Shown here: positions 7,256-16,341 of the stretch, one piece after another
Layout of the letters: every line of letters begins with the position of its first letter
How positions within the stretch are numbered: the first letter of the stretch is position 1
Assembly: GCA_002501605.1 (NCBI GenBank)
Contig: DANW01000038.1
Coordinates: 1 to 51,230, forward strand
Reading direction: 5' to 3'
DNA: 51,230 nucleotides
From: Euryarchaeota archaeon UBA28
GTDB lineage: Archaea > Thermoplasmatota > Poseidoniia > Poseidoniales > Thalassarchaeaceae
Made by a program: the position numbers and the translations under genes
The notes under the pieces: generated by a model
Databases searched by the model: none
Seen by the model: the letters and a program-made list of their open reading frames with translations, nothing else
Told to the model about the DNA's origin: nothing

Positions 7256-9175
7256 TCAGACTAGTCTTAATGTTTCTAGATTGTCAGGAGCGTATGTCTG
7301 TACTTTGAACTTCTCTCTAAGTCCCTTTCTGAATGCGTTACATGTTTGTGGGTCTCCATGATGACAAATAATCTTTCTAGGGGTAGGGTTCAGTGCCTTA
7401 ACATAGTCCATCAGTTGGTTTCTGTCAGAATGGCCACTAAAACCATCAATAATGACCATGTTACACCGGACATCTACCATGAGAGTCTGTCCTTTGTCGA
7501 CCAGGGGAACTTGAGAGTGCCCATCTTGAAGTCTCCTACCTAGAGTCCCTGATGCCTGATATCCCACAAAGCATAGGGTGTTACCAGGTTCAGGTGCCCA
7601 GTGCTTGAAGTATTCCACAATAGGTCCACCCGTCATCATGCCACTTGTTGCCAAGACTATACAAGGAGATGGATCTAGAAGAATCGACTCTCTCTGATCT
7701 CTAGACTCGACTTGCCTGAACCACTTTGAATTGAAGGGATTCTCGGCCCCTCCTCGTAACATCTTTCCACGCAAATCCTTGTTCAGGTAATTGGGATGAC
7801 TGGTATGAATGGCTGTTGCTTCTGAAATCATCCCATCGAGCCAGACGGTTACTGGAGTTACCTTTTCTGATTTGAATAACTCATCAATTGCCATCATCAC
7901 TTCTTGGGATCTACCGACAGCAAAGACAGGACAGAAAATTTTGCCCTTCCTAGATAATGTATCCATAATCAAATCCTGCAGGTCCTGAGTCGCTTGTTGC
8001 CTGGTCGGCTGAATACTCTGAGGGCCGCCATAGGTCGATTCAATGACCAAGGTATCGACCTTGTTGAATCGGACTGTAGCAGCGTCGAAAAGCCACGATT
8101 TCTCATATTTTATGTCGCCAGAGAATAGTAGCTTGTGTTCATCTCTACCCTCTCCGATTTGCATATACACACTAGATGATCCCAAAATATGGCCAGCGTT
8201 CTCCATTGTCATTTTGATGTCTGGAGCAATATCGATCTTCTCCCCCCAATTGACATCGATAACGTGTTTGATGCACTCCTGAATATCGGATTTTGAGTAT
8301 GGTGCTTCATTTCCTTCTGCCTGTGCTACTTTGATGTAGTCCATCTGTAAGAGGGTCATCAAATCTCTAGTTGGTTGAGTGCAATAGACTGGTCCCTTGT
8401 ACCCAAACCTGAAGAGAACTGGCAACATTCCGATATGGTCTACGTGGGCATGGGTTATCACTACTGCATCGATATTATCCAAAGGTAGCATTTCAGGGGC
8501 TGCAAAGAAGGGCTGAACTTCGTTCCTATTGGAAGTAGGTTTTGCACCACAGTCCACTAGTATCTTTGATTCATTAGTAGTGACTAGGTGCATAGCCCTA
8601 CCAACCTCTCTGTATGATCCCAAGGCTGTCACTCTCACCCAAGAAGGACCGGGTCTCTGAGGCCTGTAAATTCTAGTCCCAAATTTTCTAAGAAGTGTTT
8701 TTCTTTCTTCTGCTAAATCCTTCCTGAACCTCCTAATATCTGTCTGTGTTCTACTCTCCCTAGCGGGAGCTCTAACGATATTCACTAGCCACCCAATTTC
8801 ATTTCTTAGCTGCTGAATGTTCGACCCTTTTTGTCCCACTGCGGACTTTGGATCGTCTGCCTCTATAGTAACTTCGGACAATGCTGGGTCGAGCCAAATC
8901 CTTCTTACTTGTGCTTCCTCAGGCAATATTCTGGAAATTGCTTCGTTTACTTCGTCTTCTGTGGAGAGCATGCTTGGATGGGGCCTTATTACTACCCTCC
9001 TTCTGATTGCTTTAGCGATTTTTACTGTTAGGCTATTTCCTCCAGCCCCTCCGAAAGAAGCGGGTTCTTTTGTTATGATTAATATGGAGCCGGCCTCTAA
9101 ATCCACATCATAATCTATACCCTCTGGGACTATCTTCGAAATTTTACTCTTAATCTCGCTGAATGTCAGTCTCAA
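7256..9175 (-). CDS. fttA: aCPSF1/FttA beta-CASP ribonuclease, transcription termination factor
   Basis: The archaeal CPSF73 relative that cleaves nascent RNA at U-rich sites and terminates transcription. The architecture is complete in 639 residues: two N-terminal KH domains (about residues 1-145, with a GQKG loop at 114-117), a metallo-beta-lactamase core and a beta-CASP insert. The metal-binding motif HAHVDH lies at about 242-247. Further ligands include SGDIKYE and the late GFSGHSD histidine, all consistent with an active nuclease. The length and the double KH layout match euryarchaeal aCPSF1 (about 635-650 residues). A 14-base palindrome lies 29-42 bases upstream of the start. It is downstream of psmB on the same strand, with a 60-base gap. 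Confidence 0.95.
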   Translation of the reverse strand: MRLTFSEIKSKISKIVPEGIDYDVDLEAGSILIITKEPASFGGAGGNSLTVKIAKAIRRRVVIRPHPSMLSTEDEVNEAISRILPEEAQVRRIWLDPALSEVTIEADDPKSAVGQKGSNIQQLRNEIGWLVNIVRAPARESRTQTDIRRFRKDLAEERKTLLRKFGTRIYRPQRPGPSWVRVTALGSYREVGRAMHLVTTNESKILVDCGAKPTSNRNEVQPFFAAPEMLPLDNIDAVVITHAHVDHIGMLPVLFRFGYKGPVYCTQPTRDLMTLLQMDYIKVAQAEGNEAPYSKSDIQECIKHVIDVNWGEKIDIAPDIKMTMENAGHILGSSSVYMQIGEGRDEHKLLFSGDIKYEKSWLFDAATVRFNKVDTLVIESTYGGPQSIQPTRQQATQDLQDLIMDTLSRKGKIFCPVFAVGRSQEVMMAIDELFKSEKVTPVTVWLDGMISEATAIHTSHPNYLNKDLRGKMLRGGAENPFNSKWFRQVESRDQRESILLDPSPCIVLATSGMMTGGPIVEYFKHWAPEPGNTLCFVGYQASGTLGRRLQDGHSQVPLVDKGQTLMVDVRCNMVIIDGFSGHSDRNQLMDYVKALNPTPRKIICHHGDPQTCNAFRKGLREKFKVQTYAPDNLETLRLV

Positions 9176-9203
9176 TTTATCACTTCCAGCTCACGCCATT
9201 CAT

Positions 9204-9217
9204 CCTGTCATGACAGG
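9204..9217. promoter_or_regulatory. 14-base perfect palindrome upstream of fttA
   Basis: CCTGTCATGACAGG is perfectly self-complementary. It lies between the psmB stop and the fttA start, 29-42 bases upstream of the fttA ATG, where an archaeal TATA/BRE element would normally sit for a near-leaderless transcript. It could be an operator or part of a terminator for psmB, though no T-run follows. Confidence 0.35.
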
Positions 9218-9235
9218 GGATTCACTTGGTGAGTA

Positions 9236-9862
9236 TTACAGGGATTGGATTAAGGAAGACACCTCTTCCTCTGTTAGTTGTCTATATCCAACTTTGGGGG
9301 TGATTACCGCTAGATCCATGCCGTTTCCGCTTGCCGCATCTCTCTGAGCGGAAGCCAATAGTGCCTTAGCAGCCACCTTGAGTGCATCCTTCTCAGACAT
9401 GCCGGGCTTGAACTGATCTTCCAAAACGCCGTACATGTAGGGGCTACCAGAACCCGTTGCACAGTATACATCTGGTATAGATCCGCCAGCGGAGTCTATA
9501 CTGTAGACACTTGGTCCTGAGCTGTCCACGCCTACTATCAGCAGTTGAACATAATGAGGCCTTCCGACAAGGATGTTTGCGGTGAGCGTAGCCGCACCCT
9601 TAACTGTCATCGGCTTACCCTGTTTTAATTCGTAGAGTTTCAATTCAGCAGAAAGTGTTCTCGACAGCGATTGGGCATGCCCCACCAGTCCTGCAGTGGT
9701 TAAAGCGACATAGTCAGATATATCGAATAACTTCTTGACGCTTTTGTTTGCGATGAAATGCCCCATAGTTGCCCTATGGTCTGCGCCCACAACCACACCT
9801 CCATCGAATGTTATTCCAATGGTGCTGGTACCTGTCTTAACTGCGTCTAAAGTTGTATCCAT
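9236..9862 (-). CDS. psmB: Proteasome beta subunit, catalytic
   Basis: The peptidase subunit of the archaeal 20S proteasome. A short 11-residue propeptide ends in TG, giving a mature N-terminal threonine at residue 12 (TSTIGITFDGG). By register with the Thermoplasma enzyme, the catalytic Asp17 corresponds to D28 in VGADHRATMG and Lys33 to K44 in SVKKLF. The later GSGSPYMYG and the serine/aspartate region (SAQRDAASGNGMDLAVI) are typical. The length of 208 residues is normal. No alpha subunit or PAN ATPase lies in the window. A small hairpin sits in its 5' leader (9871-9888). The divergent neighbour is sepF. Confidence 0.96.
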   Translation of the reverse strand: MDTTLDAVKTGTSTIGITFDGGVVVGADHRATMGHFIANKSVKKLFDISDYVALTTAGLVGHAQSLSRTLSAELKLYELKQGKPMTVKGAATLTANILVGRPHYVQLLIVGVDSSGPSVYSIDSAGGSIPDVYCATGSGSPYMYGVLEDQFKPGMSEKDALKVAAKALLASAQRDAASGNGMDLAVITPKVGYRQLTEEEVSSLIQSL

Positions 9863-9870
9863 CTAATCAC

Positions 9871-9888
9871 CGCCGGTGAGTCCCGGCG
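9871..9888. promoter_or_regulatory. Hairpin in psmB leader
   Basis: CGCCGG (9871-9876) and CCGGCG (9883-9888) form a 6-base GC stem with a six-base loop, 9-26 bases upstream of the psmB ATG. If transcribed it would fold in the 5' leader and could limit ribosome access. It could equally be an operator in the divergent psmB/sepF region. Confidence 0.3.
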
Positions 9889-10013
9889 TACCTTTCTCAG
9901 GTCAACCCCTTATGAATCCGACGGGAGTGTGGTCCGAGAAAATCGTAATCATCTAGCTTATTGATTTAACAAATAACCGGATATATCAAGGGGTAAATGA
10001 CACCGGGGGTATC

Positions 10014-10403
10014 GTGGCTAGGGGTAAACGAGAGAGCCCGAAGTGGATCGAAGTGAGTAATTCCGACACTCAAAGAGAGAGTTTGGGCCCTGGTCAAGAT
10101 TATCATGACTTAGCCTCTTCGTATCCAGATGCCCCCGTACCCAGAATAGTCGGTGACACAGTCATACGGAGGGCGGAGCTCCAAGATTTAACTGGAATAT
10201 CGGAGATTATGAATTGGGTTTCGGAAGGTGACATTGTCATAGTTAAGATGGGGGAAATTATCAACAAGGACCTTGAATTGAATGTAGCAGTAAATAAAAT
10301 TCAAAGATTTGTCGAGGACGATATCTCTGGGGAGGTACTAAGACTGGGTGAAAAGAGACTTTTGTTGCTGCCATCGAGTTTTTCAAGTACGACGAGCACA
10401 TGA
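10014..10403 (+). CDS. sepF: Archaeal SepF-like cell division protein
   Basis: A 129-residue protein whose C-terminal 80 residues match the SepF (DUF552) fold that polymerises and anchors FtsZ to the membrane in archaea. The key stretch runs from IRRAELQDL through GDIVIVKMGEI and ends with LGEKRLLLLPSS, which parallels the SepF pattern of a strand, helix, strand and terminal LLLTP. The N-terminal 45 residues are polar and low in complexity. Archaeal SepF usually carries a membrane-targeting amphipathic helix at the extreme N-terminus, but the sequence here (MARGKRESPKW) is only weakly amphipathic. It starts with GTG. Its stop overlaps the zpr1 start (ATGA at 10400-10403). The divergent FtsZ at 42669 is its natural partner. 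Confidence 0.8.
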   Translation: MARGKRESPKWIEVSNSDTQRESLGPGQDYHDLASSYPDAPVPRIVGDTVIRRAELQDLTGISEIMNWVSEGDIVIVKMGEIINKDLELNVAVNKIQRFVEDDISGEVLRLGEKRLLLLPSSFSSTTST

Positions 10404-11014
10404 GTGATAATATGGAAAGTATGGTCGAGCACTCATGCCCAATCTGTGGGGTGGATAATTCTCTAAGGATGCTAGCTCATACATCTGAGATTCCCTATTT
10501 TGGGGAGCATACTCAAATCACAATGTCTTGTTCCAAGTGTGGCTGGAGAGTTACAGATTTCATTCCGGCCGAGGGAAAAAAGCCAGGCTTATGGAAGCTA
10601 AAAATAGAGGAGAATGCACACCTAAATGCCAGAGTAGTTAGATCCTCCTCATGCACAGTGAGGATATCAGAATTGGGATTGGAGGTCTCGCCGGGCTCAA
10701 GCTCTACCGGCTATATCTCTAATGTAGAGGGGGTGTTAGAGAGGTTTTGCGATGCGATTGGGACAATTAGAAGGCAGGCCGATAGTGAAAGTGATACTGA
10801 GATATTAGGGAAATGTGATAATCTTCTAGGCAGAATAGAACTCGTCAAAACCGCTCAAGAAACTGTAACTCTGGAATTGCTAGATCCCGTCGGGCACAGT
10901 CAGATACTACACGAGGATGCGACGTCAACAGAGATTTCCGAAGAGCAGGCTAAGGAGCTAGACCCCGGTCCAGTTTACCCGGTTTTTGACCTTGGTAGTG
11001 AAGAGGCTAATTAG
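10400..11014 (+). CDS. ZPR1-type zinc finger protein
   Basis: A 204-residue archaeal ZPR1 homologue. The zinc finger is CPICG, about 28 residues, then CSKCGWR. The following beta domain has the ZPR1 landmarks LNARVVRSSSCTVRISELG and the NVEGVLERF helix. Eukaryotic ZPR1 binds elongation factor 1A and acts in its folding; the archaeal protein has a single module and its role is less known. Translation is coupled to sepF by an ATGA overlap. The 3' end overlaps the convergent trpS by eight bases. The C-terminal 30 residues are acidic and variable. Confidence 0.85.
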   Translation: MSDNMESMVEHSCPICGVDNSLRMLAHTSEIPYFGEHTQITMSCSKCGWRVTDFIPAEGKKPGLWKLKIEENAHLNARVVRSSSCTVRISELGLEVSPGSSSTGYISNVEGVLERFCDAIGTIRRQADSESDTEILGKCDNLLGRIELVKTAQETVTLELLDPVGHSQILHEDATSTEISEEQAKELDPGPVYPVFDLGSEEAN

Positions 11015-12389
11015 AGTCTGGGGCTAAAAATTCACCTAGGCGATCTCTCCACATCTCCCTTTTTTCGGAGATTTCTTCGAGCCATTCGCTAGCCTTCTCT
11101 ATGCAGAGTTGCTTCATCTCGCCTGCAAGCATTCTACCGCTTTCGTATTCCCTCTTAAGATCGTGAATAGCAGTGTCATCCTCTTCGAAAAAGAATTGCA
11201 AATATTGGAATGGCACATCCTTGCTACAATCGCCACCCATTCTTCTGTGCTCCTCAACAGTGGATTTTCCGCCACTCACTGCTCTCTTTACTTTCTTCGA
11301 CATAGTGTCTATAGTATCGTTCATGAAGATTGTAGACTCAGGTTTTGAAGATGACATCTTGCCCCCAGTCATCCCGGGGGCGAATCTGTGATAGGTGGAA
11401 CATGGCGTTATCAAACCGAGACCTCCAAGTTTCCTCTCAAGTTCTAGTAGCTTAAGTCTGATTGAGTACTTGTCTGAATTGGTGGCACCGGGTATTTCCA
11501 ATGTCCCATGTTTAGGATTGGGGATGGAGTCGGCAAATCCGAGTGTTGAAACTATCTCAATGACTCTTTGAAAGATGTTTGCTCTGATTTCCCTGTTTAT
11601 CCTCCCTCCGTTTTCTAGGCCAAAAATTTTGTAATTGTCGTCCTGAACGGAGAGGGATATGGTTAGGCCACCAGATTTTCTCGGATTGATGTTGAACCAA
11701 TGTGTCTTTGCTACGATATCTCTTGTAAGTCTGAGATGTGGATCTTGGTCTATTCCAACTGGGACTACAATTGGCCTTAGTCCACCGAAATCTTCCAATT
11801 GAGGATGAACAATATCTCCTACTTGAACCAAGGGGGCTTGTACATGGGCTAAATTGGTATTCCCAGTAAATCCATAAATAGCTTCGAATTCTGAAAGATT
11901 AGTTCTTCTCCCCAGTTCAAATCCCAATCTCTGGACATCGGGCCTTGCGCTCTGGAAGTAAACGCTAGAGTTGGAGGGATCTAGACCTAAAGCAGCATAA
12001 TTTAGCACATATTCTTCAATTGCAGTTTTACGTCCTTCTGAAAGGCTCATTCCTCTTGTTGCGAGGGCTTCAAGATCAGCTACAGCTACGGTGACGTCAG
12101 CACCATGTTGCTGGAACCACTTTACCTGCTCTATTACCATGCTGTGCCCCAAGTGCATTCCACCGCTTGGCATCAGTCCAGTTAGAACTCCAAAGGGGGA
12201 GCCTTCTCTGATACAACTAACGACCATATCAAGATCCCTGTGTGCGAAAACTATACCCCTCCTATGCAACAATCCAGGATTTGGTAGTAAAGACGAGTCT
12301 ACCTTCTGAAGGCCGAATTTATTGACTATTCGAGAGTAATTGGTGTCTCCTTCCGAGGACCATGGATCAATGGCACTGTCACCATCCAT
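11007..12389 (-). CDS. trpS: Tryptophanyl-tRNA synthetase
   Basis: A class I aminoacyl-tRNA synthetase of the archaeal/eukaryotic TrpRS type. It has the HLGH version of the HIGH signature (near residue 80 from the chosen start), GIDQDPHLRLTRDI (a TrpRS hallmark for tryptophan and tRNA positioning) and KMSSS as the KMSKS loop. I chose the ATG at 12389, giving 460 residues. A GTG at 12410 would add seven residues and is closer to an AT-rich box (12441-12448), so a very short leader is possible. The C-terminal anticodon-binding part is complete. It is convergent with zpr1 and divergent from the saccharopine dehydrogenase-like gene. Confidence 0.94.
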   Translation of the reverse strand: MDGDSAIDPWSSEGDTNYSRIVNKFGLQKVDSSLLPNPGLLHRRGIVFAHRDLDMVVSCIREGSPFGVLTGLMPSGGMHLGHSMVIEQVKWFQQHGADVTVAVADLEALATRGMSLSEGRKTAIEEYVLNYAALGLDPSNSSVYFQSARPDVQRLGFELGRRTNLSEFEAIYGFTGNTNLAHVQAPLVQVGDIVHPQLEDFGGLRPIVVPVGIDQDPHLRLTRDIVAKTHWFNINPRKSGGLTISLSVQDDNYKIFGLENGGRINREIRANIFQRVIEIVSTLGFADSIPNPKHGTLEIPGATNSDKYSIRLKLLELERKLGGLGLITPCSTYHRFAPGMTGGKMSSSKPESTIFMNDTIDTMSKKVKRAVSGGKSTVEEHRRMGGDCSKDVPFQYLQFFFEEDDTAIHDLKREYESGRMLAGEMKQLCIEKASEWLEEISEKREMWRDRLGEFLAPDSN

Positions 12390-12487
12390 GGGCCTTGGAA
12401 TATGGACCACTCAATCAAGTCATCGCAGGAATATGTCTCAATATATCGAACCGAAGGTGCAATAGAGGACATCAATTACGAAGGGGC

Positions 12488-13537
12488 ATGAAGACTGTCC
12501 ATTGCTTCGGCGCGGGACTTGTAGGGTCTTATGTAGCGAGAAAATTAGCGGAGACGGGGCATAAAGTACAGATTTACGATCTTGACCCTAATATTTCTTT
12601 GGAACACCCCAACATTACCATAGTTCAGGCCAATGCTATGGATGTAGAGTTATCCGCATTGGGTATTGTTGATTTGGTTGTTAACATGCTTCCAGGAAAT
12701 ATTGGACACGACCTTACCAGAAAGCTATCTAATGGCAAGTGGCCCATAGTAGACCTGAGCTTCAGTGAGATTACACCGGATAATGCTTCCATGGAATTAC
12801 AAAATGAGGCTACAAGAATTCTTTGGGATGTGGGTATAGCCCCTGGGTTGTCAAATATGCTACTATCCGAGGCCTACAGGGTTATGGGATATCTGACTAG
12901 AGCAGAAATTAGAGTTGGTGGGAATCCAACAAAACCCGACGGGGCTTGGAAATATATGGCACCATTCTCTCCGAATGACGTTATTGCAGAATATACTCGG
13001 CCAGCTAGGGTTGTTAGGAATTCTAGAGTAGTCACAATTCCAGCTCTCTCGGAAAGGCATCTTTTAGATGTTAGAGGAAAGGGTACTATGGAGGCATTCT
13101 TGACAGATGGCCTTAGATCGGTTTTGACTAGTATTCCAGCAGATGAGATGTCCGAATACACCGTTAGATGGCCGGGGCATATTCAGAAATTTATAGATGA
13201 GAGAGATAGTGGTGAGTTAGACGAGCGAGAGCTATTAGAGGAATGGTGCTTTGATCCCAAAAGACCAGAGTTCACATGGATGGAAGTTGTAGCTTACGAC
13301 TCTAAAAATAGAGCTATGAGATGGGAGATTATAGATCATGGATCTGGAGGTGACTCTTCGATGGCCCGAACTACAGGATTGGTAACACTTGGATGTATAA
13401 TTTCATGGCTAGAGGATCCAAACATGCTACCTTGTGGCATTCATTCTCCAGAAAGCCTCCCCAGAGAAGTTTTGATATCAGTATTGGAATTGATGAGAGT
13501 AAATGGGGTTGAAATTTCAGGACCTGAAATAGCATAA
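12488..13537 (+). CDS. Saccharopine dehydrogenase/lysine 6-dehydrogenase-like oxidoreductase
   Basis: A 349-residue NAD(P)-dependent oxidoreductase of the saccharopine dehydrogenase family. The start is the ATG at 12488 (MKTVHCFGAGLVGSYVARKL), giving an immediate Rossmann GxGxxG. A longer reading from 12362 would add an unconserved leader overlapping trpS. Later landmarks are VNMLPGNIG, then GIAPGLSNML, the conserved substrate-site glycine loop of lysine 6-dehydrogenase and carboxynorspermidine enzymes, and FSPNDVIAEYTRPA. The family acts on amino or imino acids. The exact substrate cannot be told from sequence, and no lysine pathway genes are nearby. The stop codon directly abuts that of the next, convergent gene. 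Confidence 0.8.
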   Translation: MKTVHCFGAGLVGSYVARKLAETGHKVQIYDLDPNISLEHPNITIVQANAMDVELSALGIVDLVVNMLPGNIGHDLTRKLSNGKWPIVDLSFSEITPDNASMELQNEATRILWDVGIAPGLSNMLLSEAYRVMGYLTRAEIRVGGNPTKPDGAWKYMAPFSPNDVIAEYTRPARVVRNSRVVTIPALSERHLLDVRGKGTMEAFLTDGLRSVLTSIPADEMSEYTVRWPGHIQKFIDERDSGELDERELLEEWCFDPKRPEFTWMEVVAYDSKNRAMRWEIIDHGSGGDSSMARTTGLVTLGCIISWLEDPNMLPCGIHSPESLPREVLISVLELMRVNGVEISGPEIA

Positions 13538-14677
13538 TTAATTATCGATTCTGTCCGATTTCACCACTCTCCTGACAGCAATAGGTACAGCAATTAGTGT
13601 GGCTACTGCAAATACTGGGAGAGTCCAGTCTATTTCTTCCTCAGACGGCCTCTCAATCAACCAAGTAAAGGTTAGTGGGGACCCCTGAAAATCTGATGAC
13701 CAATGGAAGAGATTCGTTGTGTGGTGGCCTACTATGGTTACGGCATTCCTATGTCCATTGAATGTGATAGCCGGCTCTATTGAAACTGATTCTGGCGTTT
13801 CACTGAGTTGGACAATTATGTTCGTTCCGGGAGATTGGGTCAGCAATATTCCTCCTGCCACATTCCTCCATCCGATCTGCAACTTTTTCGATTCGGCAGG
13901 AATCACAGGATATTGGTCGCCATTAGCGTAGAACACGCCGGAGATATCAGTATCAAATTGTATTAATGACGTACCGGGAACAGACCATGCACCATCACTA
14001 CTCTCTGAAGATGAATGTATCTCTGACCCGATAACTGACAGAGAAGTATTTTCTGAAGAAGATTTGTGCAGGTTCCACTCGCCCCAAGTTGTGTACCAAA
14101 GGTCCTGCCTTTCCAGCCATGATATGGCATCCTTATCTTCTCTAACCCTGAGATCGTCAATTCTGGCCCTCCAATAAATACTCAGCAAAGAGTCTTCATC
14201 TATAGATTCGAATAAGGCCGTATCCGCAACACCTTTTTCGAGGCTCCCTCCATTCCTATGAGCTGAAATCATACCCTCTGGAGGTTCATCTAGCATGTCT
14301 CCAACAATCCTGAAACCAGATGAGATGAGTTGGGATGATGTTAGCGGATCAATTGTCGGGCCAGGGATTCCAAATGAAATCGGTATTTTTCCCCATCTAG
14401 AAGCATTCGTACTTTCTATCAAGTACTCTTTGCATCCCTCGATGACCCAGTTATTCTCAGAGATTGAAATTCCCTCATACCCATGACATCCAAACTCATC
14501 ACCGTTTTCCAACCTCTCTGGTCCGATTATATTTGTAAGCCAAGTATCCTCGCTCCACTCCCCTACTACAGGAGAAGCAAGGAATGGTAATACTATCAAT
14601 AAAACCAGGGAGCATCCTGCCGCCTTACGCAACTGCACACTAATCCGGAGGAGGTAAATGTCTAGAATACTTGTCAT
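13538..14677 (-). CDS. Predicted surface protein with signal peptide and C-terminal anchor, unknown
   Basis: A 379-residue protein of unknown family. A hydrophobic signal segment (CSLVLLIVLPFLASPVVG, about residues 22-39) follows a short basic stretch. A beta-rich extracytoplasmic domain follows, with a tryptophan-rich segment in the middle (YTTWGEWNLH). Near the C-terminus is one membrane helix (LPVFAVATLIAVPIAVR) and a short basic cytosolic tail, a typical euryarchaeal membrane-anchored surface protein. The start is uncertain; a GTG 13 codons in (VQLRKAAG) would give a more standard signal peptide. It is divergent from plsC with only 41 bases between starts. Confidence 0.6.
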   Translation of the reverse strand: MTSILDIYLLRISVQLRKAAGCSLVLLIVLPFLASPVVGEWSEDTWLTNIIGPERLENGDEFGCHGYEGISISENNWVIEGCKEYLIESTNASRWGKIPISFGIPGPTIDPLTSSQLISSGFRIVGDMLDEPPEGMISAHRNGGSLEKGVADTALFESIDEDSLLSIYWRARIDDLRVREDKDAISWLERQDLWYTTWGEWNLHKSSSENTSLSVIGSEIHSSSESSDGAWSVPGTSLIQFDTDISGVFYANGDQYPVIPAESKKLQIGWRNVAGGILLTQSPGTNIIVQLSETPESVSIEPAITFNGHRNAVTIVGHHTTNLFHWSSDFQGSPLTFTWLIERPSEEEIDWTLPVFAVATLIAVPIAVRRVVKSDRIDN

Positions 14678-14718
14678 TGAATACCAAACAGTGAAACCGG
14701 GTTCGTCTTGGGAAGACT

Positions 14719-15495
14719 GTGCCTGAACTCAGCCCGGAAGATATCATTAATTTCTCCAACATTTCAGATATAGGAGGTACAGAGGAAGATTTTTCCGTCC
14801 CCCTTATGTACAAATTCCTAGTAAGATACCTAAGCCCCATCGTAAGATTCACATTCAATATTCGTTACACTGGACTTGAGCGAATTCCTAGTAAAGGGCC
14901 AATGATTCTTACCTCCAATCATGTTTCAAACCTAGACCCGATTTTCAAAATTCTTGCTGCCAGAAGGCAGGTATTTTATCTCGCCAAGGAAGGGCACTTT
15001 CAAAAACAACCTAACAGATTTATTATGAAAAGTAATGGGATGATTGAGACGCTTCGATCTGAGGGTGCCAAAGACGCGCTATCTAAAGCCCATGATGTTT
15101 TGATGAGTGAACACGCGTTGGGGATATTCCCAGAGGGGACTAGATCAAGGAATACCAGTCCCCCATTTTTACAACGTGGAAAAACCGGAGTTGCTAGAAT
15201 TGCGGCCAGTTTCCCAGATGTACCAGTTTTCCCCATCTCAATCATAGGTTCAAGAGAAGTAATGCCCCCAGGTGCCAATTTTATTCGATTTTGGAAGAAG
15301 GTGGAGGTAAATATCGGCGAGCCTGTAACATTTGGCGAGTGGCTAGGTTCTGAAGACGGGGGTAACTTCACAAGCTCTCAGCTAGGAAACCTAATCGAAA
15401 TTGATGAACATGGAAAGAGCTCAATAATGAAGGTACTATATCGTGATTTCACGGATCAGCTGATGTCAACTATAGAATCGATGGGAGCTCCATGA
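14719..15495 (+). CDS. plsC: 1-acyl-sn-glycerol-3-phosphate acyltransferase-like protein
   Basis: A PlsC/LPLAT-family acyltransferase. It has the catalytic NHxxxxD box as NHVSNLD (residues 67-73), a mid-protein block 2-type region and FPEGTRS (137-143), which binds the glycerol phosphate. The later VFPISIIG matches block 4. The 258-residue length and order are those of bacterial PlsC. A membrane-contacting hydrophobic helix near residues 30-48 precedes the first motif. Canonical archaeal ether lipids do not need a fatty-acyl transferase. PlsC-like genes have been noted in Marine Group II genomes in discussions of mixed lipid membranes. It starts with GTG at 14719 and leads the run plsC-thyA-folA-doxX-mscS. 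Confidence 0.9.
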   Translation: MPELSPEDIINFSNISDIGGTEEDFSVPLMYKFLVRYLSPIVRFTFNIRYTGLERIPSKGPMILTSNHVSNLDPIFKILAARRQVFYLAKEGHFQKQPNRFIMKSNGMIETLRSEGAKDALSKAHDVLMSEHALGIFPEGTRSRNTSPPFLQRGKTGVARIAASFPDVPVFPISIIGSREVMPPGANFIRFWKKVEVNIGEPVTFGEWLGSEDGGNFTSSQLGNLIEIDEHGKSSIMKVLYRDFTDQLMSTIESMGAP

Positions 15496-15535
15496 TTTCC
15501 GCATCCTTGAAGGACTGTCATTTTTACGGAGACCC

Positions 15536-16330
15536 ATGGAGCAATACCTTGACTTCCTCCGCCGTATCTTGGATGAAGGAATTTCGAAGGGAGACCGTAC
15601 CGGTACTGGAACAATTTCAATTTTCGGACACCAGATGAGGTTCGACTTGTCAATGGGGCTTCCAGCAGTGACAACAAAAAGAATACACTGGCCAAGTGTT
15701 GTTCACGAGTTGTTATGGTTCTTATCAGGCGAGACTAATGTCGGATACTTACAAAAGAACGGGGTAAGGATTTGGAATGAGTGGGCTGATGAAAATGGGA
15801 ATCTTGGTCCTGTTTATGGGAAACAGTGGAGGAAATGGAAATCGGCAAATGGAAAAGTAATAGACCAGATTAGCAACGCTGTGGAGACGATTAAGAAAGA
15901 CCCAGAAAGTAGGAGGATTATTGTTTCTGCATGGAATGTGGGAGAGTTGGACGAGATGGCCCTCATGCCATGCCATGCTTTCTTCCAATTCTACGTCAAT
16001 GATGGAAAATTATCATGCCAGTTATACCAGAGGAGTGCGGATGCTTTCTTAGGGGTCCCATTCAATATTTCCTCCTACAGCCTCCTGACATGCATGATGG
16101 CTCAGGTTTGTGATTTGGAACCAGGGGAATTCATCTGGACGGGGGGAGATTGCCACCTTTACAACAATCACATCGAGCAAGCCAAGAAGCAGATTATTAG
16201 GGAGCCCCTACCCTTGCCCACTTTGAAGCTAAAAGACGGCGTAACTTCTATCGATGATTTCGATTATTCATGCATAGAGATTGAAAATTACCAACATCAC
16301 CCACACATACCGGCCCCAATATCAATTTGA
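15536..16330 (+). CDS. thyA: Thymidylate synthase
   Basis: A folate-dependent thymidylate synthase that methylates dUMP with methylenetetrahydrofolate, releasing dihydrofolate. The 264-residue length equals that of the E. coli enzyme. Visible landmarks are the N-terminal GDRTGTGT phosphate loop, WxxVVHELLWFLSGETN, the nucleophile in MPCHAFFQFYV, then CQLYQRSADAFLGVPFNI and the C-terminal APISI. It uses the ThyA rather than the ThyX system. It overlaps or abuts folA, which regenerates tetrahydrofolate, so the pair forms a standard thymidylate cycle, probably of bacterial origin. Confidence 0.97.
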   Translation: MEQYLDFLRRILDEGISKGDRTGTGTISIFGHQMRFDLSMGLPAVTTKRIHWPSVVHELLWFLSGETNVGYLQKNGVRIWNEWADENGNLGPVYGKQWRKWKSANGKVIDQISNAVETIKKDPESRRIIVSAWNVGELDEMALMPCHAFFQFYVNDGKLSCQLYQRSADAFLGVPFNISSYSLLTCMMAQVCDLEPGEFIWTGGDCHLYNNHIEQAKKQIIREPLPLPTLKLKDGVTSIDDFDYSCIEIENYQHHPHIPAPISI

Positions 16331-16341
16331 GAGATGATGAA

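Noticed and set aside
12362..12487. Longer N-terminus for the saccharopine dehydrogenase-like gene
   Set aside because: It overlaps trpS and adds 42 unconserved residues; the Rossmann motif begins directly after the ATG at 12488.
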